Assembly: GCA_040255465.1 (NCBI GenBank)
Contig: JBDZVA010000003.1
Coordinates: 806,001-870,000, forward strand
Source: UBA5793 sp040255465
GTDB taxonomy: Bacteria > Planctomycetota > Phycisphaerae > Phycisphaerales > UBA5793
Length of the DNA stretch: 64,000 bases
Reading direction: 5' to 3'
Below the pieces are notes generated by a model. It was not told where the DNA came from and did not search any database. It worked only from the letters and a program-made list of their open reading frames with translations. The translations under genes and the position numbers were made by a program. Within the stretch, counting starts at the first letter, position 1; every line of letters begins with the position of its first letter. Below are positions 9,669 through 17,820 of the stretch, piece after piece.

Positions 9669-10121
9669 ATGCCCGGCACCTATTCACAACTGCTGCTGCA
9701 CATCGTCTTCTCCACGAAGCGCCGCCAGCGCTGGATCAACACAGAACTCGCTCCGCAACTCCACGCGTATCTCGGCGGCATCGTTCGATCCGAAAAAGGA
9801 ACGGCATACGAGATCGGCGGCGTCGAAGATCACGTCCACCTCCTCGTTCGCTGGCGGCCCGATGGCTCAATCTCCAACCTGCTCCGCAACATCAAAACGC
9901 GATCATCCCGCTGGATTCACGAAACCCGCCCGGATCTCAAATCATTTGCGTGGCAGGAGGGCTACTCCGTCTTTTCTGTGAGCAAGTCGCAGGAGCAGGC
10001 GGTCAAAACCTACATCCAGCGCCAGCCGGCGCATCATGCGCGCGAAGACTTCGCAACTGAACTGATTCGTCTGCTCAAAGCGCACGAGATCGAGTACGAC
10101 GACCGTTACGTAATCGATTGA
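9669..10121 (+). CDS. Y1 (IS200-like / REP-associated) tyrosine transposase
   Basis: 150 residues of a small single-domain HUH transposase. The motif 'GGVEDHVHLLVRW' supplies the His-x-His metal ligands, and 'VKTYIQRQPAHH' near residue 117 carries the likely catalytic tyrosine. 'YSQLLLHIVFSTKRRQRW' at the start and 'GYSVFSVSKSQEQ' are typical of this branch. I start at the ATG at 9669 because the longer frame runs into the repeat. The frame is intact. Two and a half repeats on the left and two on the right in the opposite orientation flank the gene, the arrangement of REP-associated transposases that mobilise the palindromes rather than their own gene. Confidence 0.93.
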   Translation: MPGTYSQLLLHIVFSTKRRQRWINTELAPQLHAYLGGIVRSEKGTAYEIGGVEDHVHLLVRWRPDGSISNLLRNIKTRSSRWIHETRPDLKSFAWQEGYSVFSVSKSQEQAVKTYIQRQPAHHAREDFATELIRLLKAHEIEYDDRYVID

Positions 10122-10185
10122 CTCAGTCGCAAACGATCGTCCCGCACGCCCCCTCGGGGCGAAGACTCATCACCACGAACCTTCA

Positions 10186-10248
10186 CCACGGGTTCCGCTC
10201 GCCGAGCCTCGCTCCACCCGTGGCTACATTCAAGCGCCCCTTCGGGGC
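10186..10248 (-). repeat. Palindromic repeat, copy 4 (inverted, right of transposase)
   Basis: On the minus strand it reads CGAAGGGGCGCTTGAATGTA then GCCACGGGTGG and ends AACCCGTGG, matching copies 1 and 2 but in the opposite direction. The inner part (GAGCGAGGCTCGGCGAGC) differs from the left copies. A fragment of the head (GCCCCCTCGGGGCGAAG) also sits at 10149-10164. Confidence 0.85.
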
Positions 10249-10261
10249 GAAGACATCCCGA

Positions 10262-10759
10262 TTACCGGGAAGACGACGATCGAAAATGCGCGTCGTCGCA
10301 GCTGGCGCCGAGGCATCGACAGATGACGACGCCAGGTCGATCGGTTGCTGCGGCGAATCGCGAGCAGTCCACGATTGCGGCGACAAATGCGAGAATCGCG
10401 TAGTAACCGGGTTCGTTTTGACAGGAATGCAAATTGATTGCACTCGCCGCCGACATCACAGCCTCATCTCTGATCCAGACGACGCCATGCTCTTCGAGAT
10501 GCTGGAGCAGGTGCAGGATAGAGGTATCCGCCGTGAGACCGTATTGAGTAATCGCGGTGTGCGTGGCGTGCCAACCGTCTAGAAGAACGCGATAGAACGC
10601 AACTGTAGGGCTGGGGGACTCCGCTCCCGCAAGCAGTATCCGCTCGATGCTGACAAGATCAATCGGTGCGTTCTCCCGTTTCGCATCCTCGACCAGTGAT
10701 CGAATGTGCGAAAGCAGTGGGTCCGCGGCAACGCCAAATGTATACAGCCAGCGACTCAT
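10262..10759 (-). CDS. Hypothetical protein
   Basis: 165 residues with no family I recognise. The ATG at 10759 has a good AAGGGAG site 7 nt upstream. The N-terminal 100 residues look like a compact soluble helical fold ('DPLLSHIRSLVEDAKREN', 'ILHLLQHLEEHGVVWIRDEAV'). The middle has a hydrophobic stretch (YYAILAFVAAIVDC), and the C-terminus ends in a Ser/Arg-rich tail close to repeat copy 4, which may have replaced the original end. Base composition is lower in GC than in the surrounding housekeeping genes. It lies between two repeat copies, in sequence that looks recently rearranged. Confidence 0.6.
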   Translation of the reverse strand: MSRWLYTFGVAADPLLSHIRSLVEDAKRENAPIDLVSIERILLAGAESPSPTVAFYRVLLDGWHATHTAITQYGLTADTSILHLLQHLEEHGVVWIRDEAVMSAASAINLHSCQNEPGYYAILAFVAAIVDCSRFAAATDRPGVVICRCLGASCDDAHFRSSSSR

Positions 10760-10801
10760 TCGCTCCCTTGCCCCTCATTGAGGCCGAGCGGTCCCCATTC
10801 A

Positions 10802-10863
10802 ATGGGTTCCGCTCGCCGAGCCTCGCTCCACCCATGGCTACATTCGAGCGCCCCTTCGGGGCG
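10802..10863 (-). repeat. Palindromic repeat, copy 5 (inverted)
   Basis: On the minus strand: CGCCCCGAAGGGGCGCTCGA, then ATGTAGCCATGGGTGG, ending AACCCAT. It is like copy 4, but the arms have co-varied: CACGGGT/ACCCGTG has become CATGGGT/ACCCAT on both sides, so pairing is kept. It lies just upstream of the hypothetical gene starting at 10759. Confidence 0.85.
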
Positions 10864-10939
10864 AAAGCACGGCCGGTTCTGCCCATACAACCAAATGGGC
10901 CACAATCCGTTGCGCAGCCGACGTTCCACAATATCGCCG

Positions 10940-11524
10940 TCAATGATCCGGAGTGCCCTCCCCTGCGTCGCCGTCCGGAAGCTCGCCTGCATTCGACAGC
11001 CCTGCCAACTCATCCCACAACTCCTGGCCGCGCAATGATCGCTTCACCGAGGTGCCATCCCAGATAATCGCCAGGCTCGGTACACCCAGCCCTGCTTTGT
11101 CACTGATGCTCAGCGTTGGAAAACTGGACCACGGATTCTCGCCATCTCGAACGGTATCAGTCGAACTCGACCAGTGTGCTCCCGAAGCACCGGAGTCCGC
11201 GAAGTCGGCCCCATTGCGCGTGAGACTGCGCAACGTGAGACCACCCGGAGGACAGAACTCCATTGAATTCAATTGACCGTTCCTGAACCAGAAGCGCGCC
11301 ACTGGTTGACCATCGATAAACGCCCGCTCAGCCCGCCATTCCGACTTATGTTCGCCGCGAGGGAGTGGCGGAAGCTCATCCGGCGCGATCACGCCCTGCA
11401 CTCGGACATCAATCCGTGACGGTTGGCCAGCATTGAGACCGGCTAGAAGCCCGATGACCTGCACGACACCGAGAATGGCCAGGATGTGAACCGCGCCGAA
11501 ATACAAGAACCGCCCCTTCAGCAT
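10940..11524 (-). CDS. Hypothetical membrane-anchored protein
   Basis: 194 residues. An N-terminal hydrophobic segment (FGAVHILAILGVVQVIGLLAG, about 9-29) is an uncleaved anchor or signal peptide, followed by a soluble, presumably extracytoplasmic domain with beta-type sequence ('RIDVRVQGVIAPDELPP', 'PVARFWFRNGQLNSMEFCPP'). The ATG at 11524 has an AAAGGAG site upstream. I recognise no family. Codon use is less GC-biased than in neighbouring genes. Confidence 0.65.
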   Translation of the reverse strand: MLKGRFLYFGAVHILAILGVVQVIGLLAGLNAGQPSRIDVRVQGVIAPDELPPLPRGEHKSEWRAERAFIDGQPVARFWFRNGQLNSMEFCPPGGLTLRSLTRNGADFADSGASGAHWSSSTDTVRDGENPWSSFPTLSISDKAGLGVPSLAIIWDGTSVKRSLRGQELWDELAGLSNAGELPDGDAGEGTPDH

Positions 11525-11588
11525 TGCGATCGCTCCTTTCCGTGCGTCAATCCTGCTCCACTTATTGGGAAAACAGCATCGGTTCTCT

Positions 11589-12560
11589 TCAACTTACATC
11601 CATCAAAACCTTAATCACCCCCGGCTGCGCCGCCGTCTGCATCGCCTTGACGCCGTCGTCCAGCTTGAATCGCCGCGAAATCAGACTCGCCACATCGACC
11701 TGCTTGCGAGCCAGTGCATTGACTGCGTCCGGAATCGAGCCGCACCGGCTGCCGATCACGTCGATCTCATTGATCACAATCGGCGACAGATCCATCTTCC
11801 GCTCGACCGGCGCCACCGTCGTCTTCAGCAGCACCTTGCCGCGAGGCCGCACGAGTTGCAGCGCCAGTTCCAACCCCTCCGCCGAGCCCGTGCAGTCCAC
11901 CACCACATCCTGATCCGCCCGCCGACCGATCTCATTCACGTGCCGATGCTTGATGCCCCACTTTGTGCACAGATTCATCTTGTCCGGGTGCTTGCCGATC
12001 AATCGCACCGACGCGTTGAGTTGCGCCATCACCTGTACGCACAGCAAACCCAGCCGCCCGTCGCCAAGCACCGTGATGTACGGCTTACCCTCGACGTGCA
12101 ACTGCCGCGCCGCGTGCAGCGCCGCCGCAAGCGGTTCGGCGAACACGGCCGTGTCGTTGTCGATCGAATCGGGCACTTCCACAAGATTGATTGCCGGCAG
12201 CACGAACCGATCCGCGAAACAACCATCGCGATTGAGAATCCCCAGCACGGTGCGGTTGCGGCAATGCGTGCTCAACCCCGCGCGACACATGTCGCACTGG
12301 AGGCACACCGCATTGATCCCCCCCACCACGCGCTTGCCGACCAGCCGCCGCGTATCGGGGCCGTCGATCGATTCAACCACGCCGACAAACTCGTGCCCGA
12401 GCACGCCGACAAAGCCCATGTAGCCGCGGCAAATCTCCAGATCAGTCGAACACACGCCGACTTTGAGCGGCCGGATGACAGCCTCGCCCTCGGCCGGCGT
12501 CGGCTCGGCGCGGCGGGCATCGAGTGAAAGTGACTTCCCATCAAACACGAGAGCGCGCAT
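11589..12560 (-). CDS. Zinc-dependent medium-chain alcohol dehydrogenase
   Basis: 323 residues of the MDR superfamily. The N-terminal GroES-like domain carries the catalytic zinc region 'GVCSTDLEICRG' and 'GVLGHEFVGVV'. A structural-zinc lobe follows with four cysteines in 'CLQCDMCRAGLSTHC'. The Rossmann part has 'VLGDGRLGLLCVQVM' as the nucleotide loop. It probably oxidises an alcohol or polyol with NAD(P)+; the sequence alone does not give the substrate. Similar planctomycete proteins are annotated as sorbitol- or threonine-dehydrogenase-like. It is the downstream gene of a pair with the HEAT lipoprotein, 6 bp away. Confidence 0.9.
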   Translation of the reverse strand: MRALVFDGKSLSLDARRAEPTPAEGEAVIRPLKVGVCSTDLEICRGYMGFVGVLGHEFVGVVESIDGPDTRRLVGKRVVGGINAVCLQCDMCRAGLSTHCRNRTVLGILNRDGCFADRFVLPAINLVEVPDSIDNDTAVFAEPLAAALHAARQLHVEGKPYITVLGDGRLGLLCVQVMAQLNASVRLIGKHPDKMNLCTKWGIKHRHVNEIGRRADQDVVVDCTGSAEGLELALQLVRPRGKVLLKTTVAPVERKMDLSPIVINEIDVIGSRCGSIPDAVNALARKQVDVASLISRRFKLDDGVKAMQTAAQPGVIKVLMDVS

Positions 12561-12566
12561 GCCTCT

Positions 12567-13400
12567 TCAACCCCCCGGCGAGGTGCTGGGGGTCGCCGAC
12601 GCCGCATCCGGATAGCCCACCGGCACGCCCGGCTCTTCAAACACCGGCCGGCCGAATGGCGTGATCGTCTCGAGTAGCGTCTTGTCGCGGTTGTAGACGG
12701 GATACGTGTAGACGCGGCCCTTCGCAAAGGGCTCCGCGACGTTGCGGCTCCAGTCGAGCCACGCCGCGGGACTGGTGCCGAAGTTCTCACCCGTCAGGAT
12801 GCGCAGCGAACGATGAGCATGAAACGCAACGCCCAGCGAGCGATCATCCAGGCCGCGAATGAGCGCCTCGATCACCCGGCGCTCCTTGTATTGACCCAGC
12901 GCCGTCGCAGCCGCCATCCGCACGTCGACATCGGCATCATTGACCATCGCTTCGATGAGCGGCGCGATCACCGTGTCGTTGTAGATGCGCTGCAGTCCCT
13001 TGGCCGACTCCCAGCGGACGAGTTGCGAGCCGTCCGCAAGCGCCTTGGCCAGCAGCGGCGCGTCCTCTGGCTGGCCGTGCAGTCCCAGCGCGTGGGCACT
13101 CGCGGCACGGACCATCGGGTCCGCGTCGGCAATCGCTTCGCGATAGACCTTCATGTACGGCTCTTCGCCGCCAAAGGGTGCGTTGCTGATGAGCGTGATG
13201 CCCAGCCGGCGCTTCTCTGCGTCGCGGTGAAACATCCAGGCAGACGCCTGCGTGGGCGAGGGCGTGTTGAACTTGAAGACCTCGCCGAAGTCCTGCGTGG
13301 CCGTCTCGCAGCCCGCCAGCAAGCCGAGCAGCGCCGAGCCCAGCGCCAGCGCGGCGACGAGGGCGGCGGACCTTGCGTTTCGTGCTTTTTTCATAGCCAT
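12567..13400 (-). CDS. HEAT-repeat lipoprotein
   Basis: 277 residues from the ATG at 13400 (a second in-frame ATG at 13394 is also possible). The N-terminus is a lipoprotein signal with lipobox LLAGC. Residues about 75-190 contain PBS-lyase/HEAT-type repeats: 'DADPMVRAASAHALGLHG', 'DGSQLVRWESAKGLQRI', 'DADVDVRMAAATALGQYK'. The longer upstream frame lies antisense to the M16 gene and lacks coding character. HEAT lipoproteins usually act as protein-binding scaffolds in the periplasm. Only 6 bp separate it from the dehydrogenase, but the two functions have no obvious link. Confidence 0.85.
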   Translation of the reverse strand: MAMKKARNARSAALVAALALGSALLGLLAGCETATQDFGEVFKFNTPSPTQASAWMFHRDAEKRRLGITLISNAPFGGEEPYMKVYREAIADADPMVRAASAHALGLHGQPEDAPLLAKALADGSQLVRWESAKGLQRIYNDTVIAPLIEAMVNDADVDVRMAAATALGQYKERRVIEALIRGLDDRSLGVAFHAHRSLRILTGENFGTSPAAWLDWSRNVAEPFAKGRVYTYPVYNRDKTLLETITPFGRPVFEEPGVPVGYPDAASATPSTSPGG

Positions 13401-13550
13401 GCCACCGCGATGAACTGCAACGAAGATCGACCAACCCGGTCGACTGACCGGGGGCACATCATAGCATCGCCCTGCGATAACCGCCTGCGGACCGTCACAG
13501 CAGTCCCATCGGCTAGAATCGCCGCTGACCACCACAGAGGCCCTGATCCC

Positions 13551-14786
13551 ATGCCACGAATCGAACGATTTGACCTCGCCTGCGGCATGCCGCTGCTCGT
13601 CGAGCGACACGACACCGCCGCCTCCGCCGCACTCACCTGGCTGCTGCCGCTGGGCAGCGCCTCCGACCCCGCCGGCCAGATCGGCGCGAGCACCATCCTC
13701 GCCGAGTGGCTCTGGCGCGGCGCCGGCGAACTCGATTCGCGCGGCCTGTCGAACGCCCTCGACCGCTGCGGCATCCAGCGCTCCAGCCACGTCGGCGCCC
13801 GGCACCTCTCCATCTCCGCCACGCTCATCGGCGACCGCCTCGTCGAAGCTCTGCCGATTCTCGCATCAGTCGTGACCGCCCCGCGCTTTGAAGATGCATC
13901 ATTCGAACCCGTGCGCGATCTCACCCTTCAATCCATCGAGGGCCTGCGCGATGAGCACCAGCAGCGGGCGATGCTCACCGCCCGCAAAGTCTTCTTCCCA
14001 GAACCGTTCGGCCGCTCCGGCTACGGCGAAGCCGACGACGTCAAGGCACTCACCCCCGACCAGGCGCGAAAGGTGTGGACGCAATGGGCCCGGCCCGGCG
14101 GATCGATCCTCGCCCTCGCCGGCAACGTCGACGGCGCAGCCGTCGCGAAACAACTCGATGAACTGCTGAGCGGATGGCGCGGGCAGACCACCGAAGCCAG
14201 GGCGCAGGCGTGGCCCGAGCCCGGCATGCATCACGAGCCCGAAACCATCGGGCAGGTGCACATCGCCGTCGTCTCCCCCGCGCCGCCCGAGCCGGATGCC
14301 GACAACATGAAGCAGCGCATCGCCACAGCCGTCCTCAGCGGCGGCATGAGCGGCCGCCTCTTCACCGAGGTGCGCGAGAAACGCTCGCTGTGCTACACCG
14401 TGCACGCGTCCTATGCAGCCGGCCGCGACTTCGGCGCGCTCTTCGCCTACTCCGGCACCACCGCCGAGCGAGCCCAGGAAACGCTCGATGTTCTGCTCGC
14501 CGAACTCGAGCGCGTCCATCAGGGGGTTGAGGAATCAGAGTTCAGCCGCGCCGTCGTCGGCCTCAAGTCGCGCCTCGTCATGCAGGGCGAATCGACCAAC
14601 GCCCGCGCCTCCTCGCTCGCCCACGACCTCTACAACCGCGGCTCAGCTCGCACCCTCGACGAAGTCCGCGACCAGATCGACGCCGTGACGCTCGACGATG
14701 TGAACGCGTATCTTGCCAGCCACAAGGCGGGGCCGTTCACGATTGTGACGCTGGGGCCGAAGGGATTGACGCGCAGTAAGTCATGA
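13551..14786 (+). CDS. M16-family (insulinase-like) protein lacking the zinc-binding motif
   Basis: 411 residues, the length of bacterial M16B processing-peptidase subunits. The C-terminal half-domain is typical: 'LSGGMSGRLFTEVREKRSLCYTVHASY' in two overlapping parts carries the Arg/Tyr substrate-binding pair. Where active members have HxxEH followed by a distal Glu, this one reads 'GASTILAEWLWRGAGELDS', so both zinc-ligand histidines are missing. It is therefore probably a non-catalytic subunit that needs a partner. The ATG at 13551 begins 'MPRIERFDLACGMPLLVE', the normal family N-terminus; the longer frame runs antisense through the HEAT gene. No second M16 gene is in the window. Confidence 0.88.
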   Translation: MPRIERFDLACGMPLLVERHDTAASAALTWLLPLGSASDPAGQIGASTILAEWLWRGAGELDSRGLSNALDRCGIQRSSHVGARHLSISATLIGDRLVEALPILASVVTAPRFEDASFEPVRDLTLQSIEGLRDEHQQRAMLTARKVFFPEPFGRSGYGEADDVKALTPDQARKVWTQWARPGGSILALAGNVDGAAVAKQLDELLSGWRGQTTEARAQAWPEPGMHHEPETIGQVHIAVVSPAPPEPDADNMKQRIATAVLSGGMSGRLFTEVREKRSLCYTVHASYAAGRDFGALFAYSGTTAERAQETLDVLLAELERVHQGVEESEFSRAVVGLKSRLVMQGESTNARASSLAHDLYNRGSARTLDEVRDQIDAVTLDDVNAYLASHKAGPFTIVTLGPKGLTRSKS

Positions 14787-14828
14787 GACTGATGCAGAAT
14801 CTGAGAGACTGTGATTGTAGCATAGAGC

Positions 14829-15632
14829 ATGGCAAGCATGTCAGAAAACCCTTCAACCATCATTGATCTGTCGGAATCCTTTCCTCATCTGCCGCACGCG
14901 CCGATAGTCGAGGCGGTGATCGAGTTCCGCGTTCGGGCCGAGCAGATGACAGCCCGGAACGAATTCAAGAAAGATCTTCTGGCGGCCCTTCCCGAATACC
15001 CAAACACGAATGACATCAGCCGAGGAAGTGTCTCCTTGGCCCTAGCGAATCCTGCATCGGGCGAAGATTCATCGGCGTCGCTGCAGAGTGCGGAGCATCT
15101 CTGGATCGGGCTGCGCGTCGAGTCAGCGGATCGATTGCAGGTCGGCATGTTTACGAGAGATTTTTTTTCGTTCAGCCGCCTGAGACCATACGAGAACTGG
15201 GAGACTTTCCGAACTGAAGCATTGCGACTCTGGGATGTGCACAAGAAAATGACCGGCTCAAGCGAGATTGCGAGACTTGGCGTCCGATTCATCAATCGCT
15301 TCGACGTGCCGCTGATTAGCCTCAATCCCGGCGACTACCTCAAAGGGGTGCCGGCGCCCGAGGGCAAGTTACCCAGATCCGGCTTTCTCTATCGGGACGA
15401 ATTAGCCGTGCCTGGCTATCCCTACGCCGCGACTCTTATGCGAACCATCCAGCCGGGCGGTCCGACGCAGCCAAATCAGGCCGCCCTCCTGCTCGACATC
15501 GACGTCTTCAGCCCCCAGCCGTTACCATCCGATCGAACTATCATCGAGCAGCGGCTCTCGGATCTACATGTACTCAAGAACCGAATCTTTTTTGAGAATG
15601 TCGAGCCACTCGCTCTGGAGAAGTGTCAATGA
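14829..15632 (+). CDS. TIGR04255-family protein, first gene of a three-gene cassette
   Basis: 267 residues matching the sporadically distributed TIGR04255 family: the opening 'FPHLPHAPIVEAVIEFRV', the central 'RLGVRFINRFDVPL' and the closing 'LSDLHVLKNRIFFENVEP'. No signal peptide or membrane helix is visible, so it should be cytoplasmic. The biochemical role of this family is not established. The stop overlaps the ATG of the next gene (ATGA), which in turn overlaps the third, so the three are surely co-translated. GC content is clearly lower than in speA or pyrH, consistent with acquisition by transfer. ATGs at 14829 and 14838 are both possible starts. Confidence 0.85.
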   Translation: MASMSENPSTIIDLSESFPHLPHAPIVEAVIEFRVRAEQMTARNEFKKDLLAALPEYPNTNDISRGSVSLALANPASGEDSSASLQSAEHLWIGLRVESADRLQVGMFTRDFFSFSRLRPYENWETFRTEALRLWDVHKKMTGSSEIARLGVRFINRFDVPLISLNPGDYLKGVPAPEGKLPRSGFLYRDELAVPGYPYAATLMRTIQPGGPTQPNQAALLLDIDVFSPQPLPSDRTIIEQRLSDLHVLKNRIFFENVEPLALEKCQ

Positions 15633-16126
15633 GAGGTTCCATGGCGGCTACTCTCACGTGTTCCGCGTTACTTTCGAGCGCCGCGACACCTCCGGTAAGC
15701 CGGGAGTCCCAGTTCATTCACAGAGCGATGGAAGAGAATTGGCAGTCTGTCCGCGTGACTCGAACGCTCGGTCGCGCCGACCTGTTCGATGAGTTGAGCG
15801 ACCTCGCTCAAGAGTGCGCTACTCCAGGATGGGACGGCTACGGCGCCTCTGCGGTCGCATCCGCCACGGTTGACGAGGCGAGTCGGTTCCTGCGTTCGCT
15901 GCCTGAAGCCGCGTCACGACCAACGCTGGGCGCGGAGCCGGATGGACAGATCACCGTGGAGTGGTACGTGTCGCCAAAACGGACGCTTTCCGTGAGCGTA
16001 TCAGCCCAAGGTGAACTTCATTATGCTGCGCTGATCGGTTCAAGCCGCCACTTCGGCACCGTTCCTTTCCTGGGCGATTGTCCCGAAGATATCGCAGAAT
16101 TGATCCAACGAGTTGTGCGACGGTGA
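15629..16126 (+). CDS. Conserved 'GWDGYGA' protein, second gene of the TIGR04255 cassette
   Basis: 165 residues from the ATG overlapping the upstream TGA. The N-terminus is weakly hydrophobic (ATLTCSALLSSAATPP), which I would not call a signal peptide with confidence. The core has 'LAQECATPGWDGYGASAVAS', 'AEPDGQITVEWYVSP', 'LSVSVSAQGELHYAAL' and 'FGTVPFLGDCPEDIAELI'. I recall this combination from small conserved proteins of unknown function in variable genomic regions. The EPDG-x-hydrophobic-EW segment looks like a beta-sandwich edge. No catalytic motif is evident. Its end overlaps the next start by four bases (GTGA). Confidence 0.8.
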   Translation: MRGSMAATLTCSALLSSAATPPVSRESQFIHRAMEENWQSVRVTRTLGRADLFDELSDLAQECATPGWDGYGASAVASATVDEASRFLRSLPEAASRPTLGAEPDGQITVEWYVSPKRTLSVSVSAQGELHYAALIGSSRHFGTVPFLGDCPEDIAELIQRVVRR

Positions 16127-16527
16127 GCGATGCCGTCAACCAACCAATCCCCGATGCAGAGCTGCTCGCACGATTTGTCTTCCATCGCCGATCGATTCGT
16201 GAGGATCTCACGGTAAAGCCGGACGTGTTTCTGCCGCCGCCCGACCTCAACTTGTCCGTTACTCGACATGCCAAATTGGGAGTGGGAGAGATTTGGGATC
16301 GAGGCCGGTTGATCGCCAGCCAGACGAAGAGATCACTACATGGCCGTGCCGACGTGGCAACCAGCCGAGTGGTCGGCACTGGACTCAGAGTTGAGGCGTT
16401 CCCGCTTGACGAGAATATGGAACACGCACATATTACAGGCTGGCCTCAGGACAAGCCCACGCAAAAATCGCTAGCGCAACAACTCGCTGCGGCATCGGTC
16501 TTCAGGGCCCCGCCGATGCCACAGTAG
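16123..16527 (+). CDS. Conserved 'VKPD...LSVTRH' protein, third gene of the TIGR04255 cassette
   Basis: 134 residues from a GTG that overlaps the TGA of the previous gene; the longer frame is only its shadow. Distinctive blocks are 'ELLARFVFHRRSIREDLTVK', 'PDVFLPPPDLNLSVTRHAKL', 'HGRADV' and 'ENMEHAHITGWPQDKPTQKS'. The conserved His, Arg, Asp and Lys residues suggest a ligand-binding or enzymatic pocket, but I cannot name a fold. Like its partners it should be cytoplasmic. Confidence 0.78.
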   Translation: MSDAVNQPIPDAELLARFVFHRRSIREDLTVKPDVFLPPPDLNLSVTRHAKLGVGEIWDRGRLIASQTKRSLHGRADVATSRVVGTGLRVEAFPLDENMEHAHITGWPQDKPTQKSLAQQLAAASVFRAPPMPQ

Positions 16528-16578
16528 TCCGGACAGATTCCTCGCGTTGGCCTGCGTTCCATGATCCATTGCGTCGAG

Positions 16579-16878
16579 TCACCCATCCCAAACCCGCAAC
16601 CCCACAAACAGCGCGCAACCGATCACCCCGCCGACCGCGCCAAGCACGCACAACCGCTTGCCGAGCAACCCTGGATTCCGGTCAATGTGTCGCCAGCCCA
16701 GCACCGCAACCACAATCGCAGCCACCGACAGCGGCACAAAGATGAGCCCGTCAATCGGCGCCGCCAGGCCAAGCATCCCCGCCACCAGCGCGTACGGGCT
16801 GCGCGCTTCGACGAACTCGCGCCCCCATTGGGCTCGCTGCGCCTTGCCCGGCATGTCACGACCAAACAGCACGCTCAC
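16579..16878 (-). CDS. Small DUF4190-like membrane protein
   Basis: 99 residues with two hydrophobic helices (about 30-60 and 78-95) around 'LGWRHIDRNPGLLGKRLCVL', the layout of DUF4190-type proteins. It starts at a GTG overlapping the TGA of the upstream gene (GTGA), so the two are translated together. Function unknown. Confidence 0.75.
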   Translation of the reverse strand: MSVLFGRDMPGKAQRAQWGREFVEARSPYALVAGMLGLAAPIDGLIFVPLSVAAIVVAVLGWRHIDRNPGLLGKRLCVLGAVGGVIGCALFVGLRVWDG

Positions 16879-17645
16879 CGGCTCCGCGAACTGATCGCCT
16901 TGCTGATGGGCATGATCAGGTGCGGGATCACGCGATCGTTGGCCAGTTCTTCGGCGGCCGCCGTGAGCGACTCGAAGATCGTCGGCAGCTCCTCGATGTT
17001 GTCGATCGGGCCCAGCCGGCGCAGACTCAGGAACACGCTGATCGGTTCGTCGCTGCCGCCCGATTCGCTCGGCGGCGGCGCATCATCGCTCGGCTCCATC
17101 TCGCCGCTGCGCGTCTTGACTTCGAAGTTCACCTGCACCTTGCGATCCGGATCCAGCGCGAACGTAAAGAACGGCTGCACATCCAGCGCGATCAGCCGAT
17201 CCGCATCGACCACCCGCCCCAGCGGCGTCTCGGCCAGCAGCGCATCAAAGACGATGTCATCGTGGTTGCCCGAGGCTTCAAGATCAAAGCCGAACATGAG
17301 TTCGAGGTAATCCACATCGAGCGGGCTGATGCTCAGGTAAAACGGCGCCACCTCCAGCAGCATGCGATGCAACTGGTACGCATCCGCGAGGCTGTCGGGG
17401 TTGACGGTGCCGCTGCGGGCCGCCGTCTGACGCAGAGCCACCCAGTCGTACTGCCCGTCGGCAGGGGTCGACTCGAGAGCCAGCTCGCCCTCGAAGCGGC
17501 GAAACCGGTTCATCGACGGCCGGAACTTGCGGATGCGGTCGAAGAGGTCCAGCACGGTCTCCCGGCCGGTCGGCAGGTCCATCTTCAGCGCCAGCTTCTG
17601 ATTGATATAAAAGTCGGAGCACAGGGCACTGAAACTCGTGGCCAT
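16875..17645 (-). CDS. Conserved protein of unknown function
   Basis: 256 residues, soluble, acidic, without a signal peptide. It starts 'MATSFSALCSDFYINQKLAL' and 'LPTGRETVLDLFDRIRKFRP', and contains a long alpha/beta region ('DYLELMFGFDLEASGNHDDI'). The pattern is common in planctomycete genomes, but I know no function for it. It is co-transcribed with the small membrane protein downstream. The 175 bp between its start and the next gene hold no feature I can identify. Confidence 0.75.
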   Translation of the reverse strand: MATSFSALCSDFYINQKLALKMDLPTGRETVLDLFDRIRKFRPSMNRFRRFEGELALESTPADGQYDWVALRQTAARSGTVNPDSLADAYQLHRMLLEVAPFYLSISPLDVDYLELMFGFDLEASGNHDDIVFDALLAETPLGRVVDADRLIALDVQPFFTFALDPDRKVQVNFEVKTRSGEMEPSDDAPPPSESGGSDEPISVFLSLRRLGPIDNIEELPTIFESLTAAAEELANDRVIPHLIMPISKAISSRSR

Positions 17646-17820
17646 CGCCGATCACCCCCTCTCAAGAGGCGTTTGGGGTCTGCAAAGAGTCGACCGGGCG
17701 GCTGCTTGCGGGCCGGGCCCGAGGTCGGACGGGGCGAGCCGGTCCATGAACAATACGCGTGGCGGACCCGTTTGGTTGGGTTGGGGTCGTTTTTGGTTCT
17801 GCTGCCTGCCGATCGATCCC

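Noticed and set aside
12813..13550. N-terminal extension of the M16 protein
   Set aside because: It runs antisense to the HEAT lipoprotein gene and is not homologous to M16 proteins; the ATG at 13551 gives the normal start.
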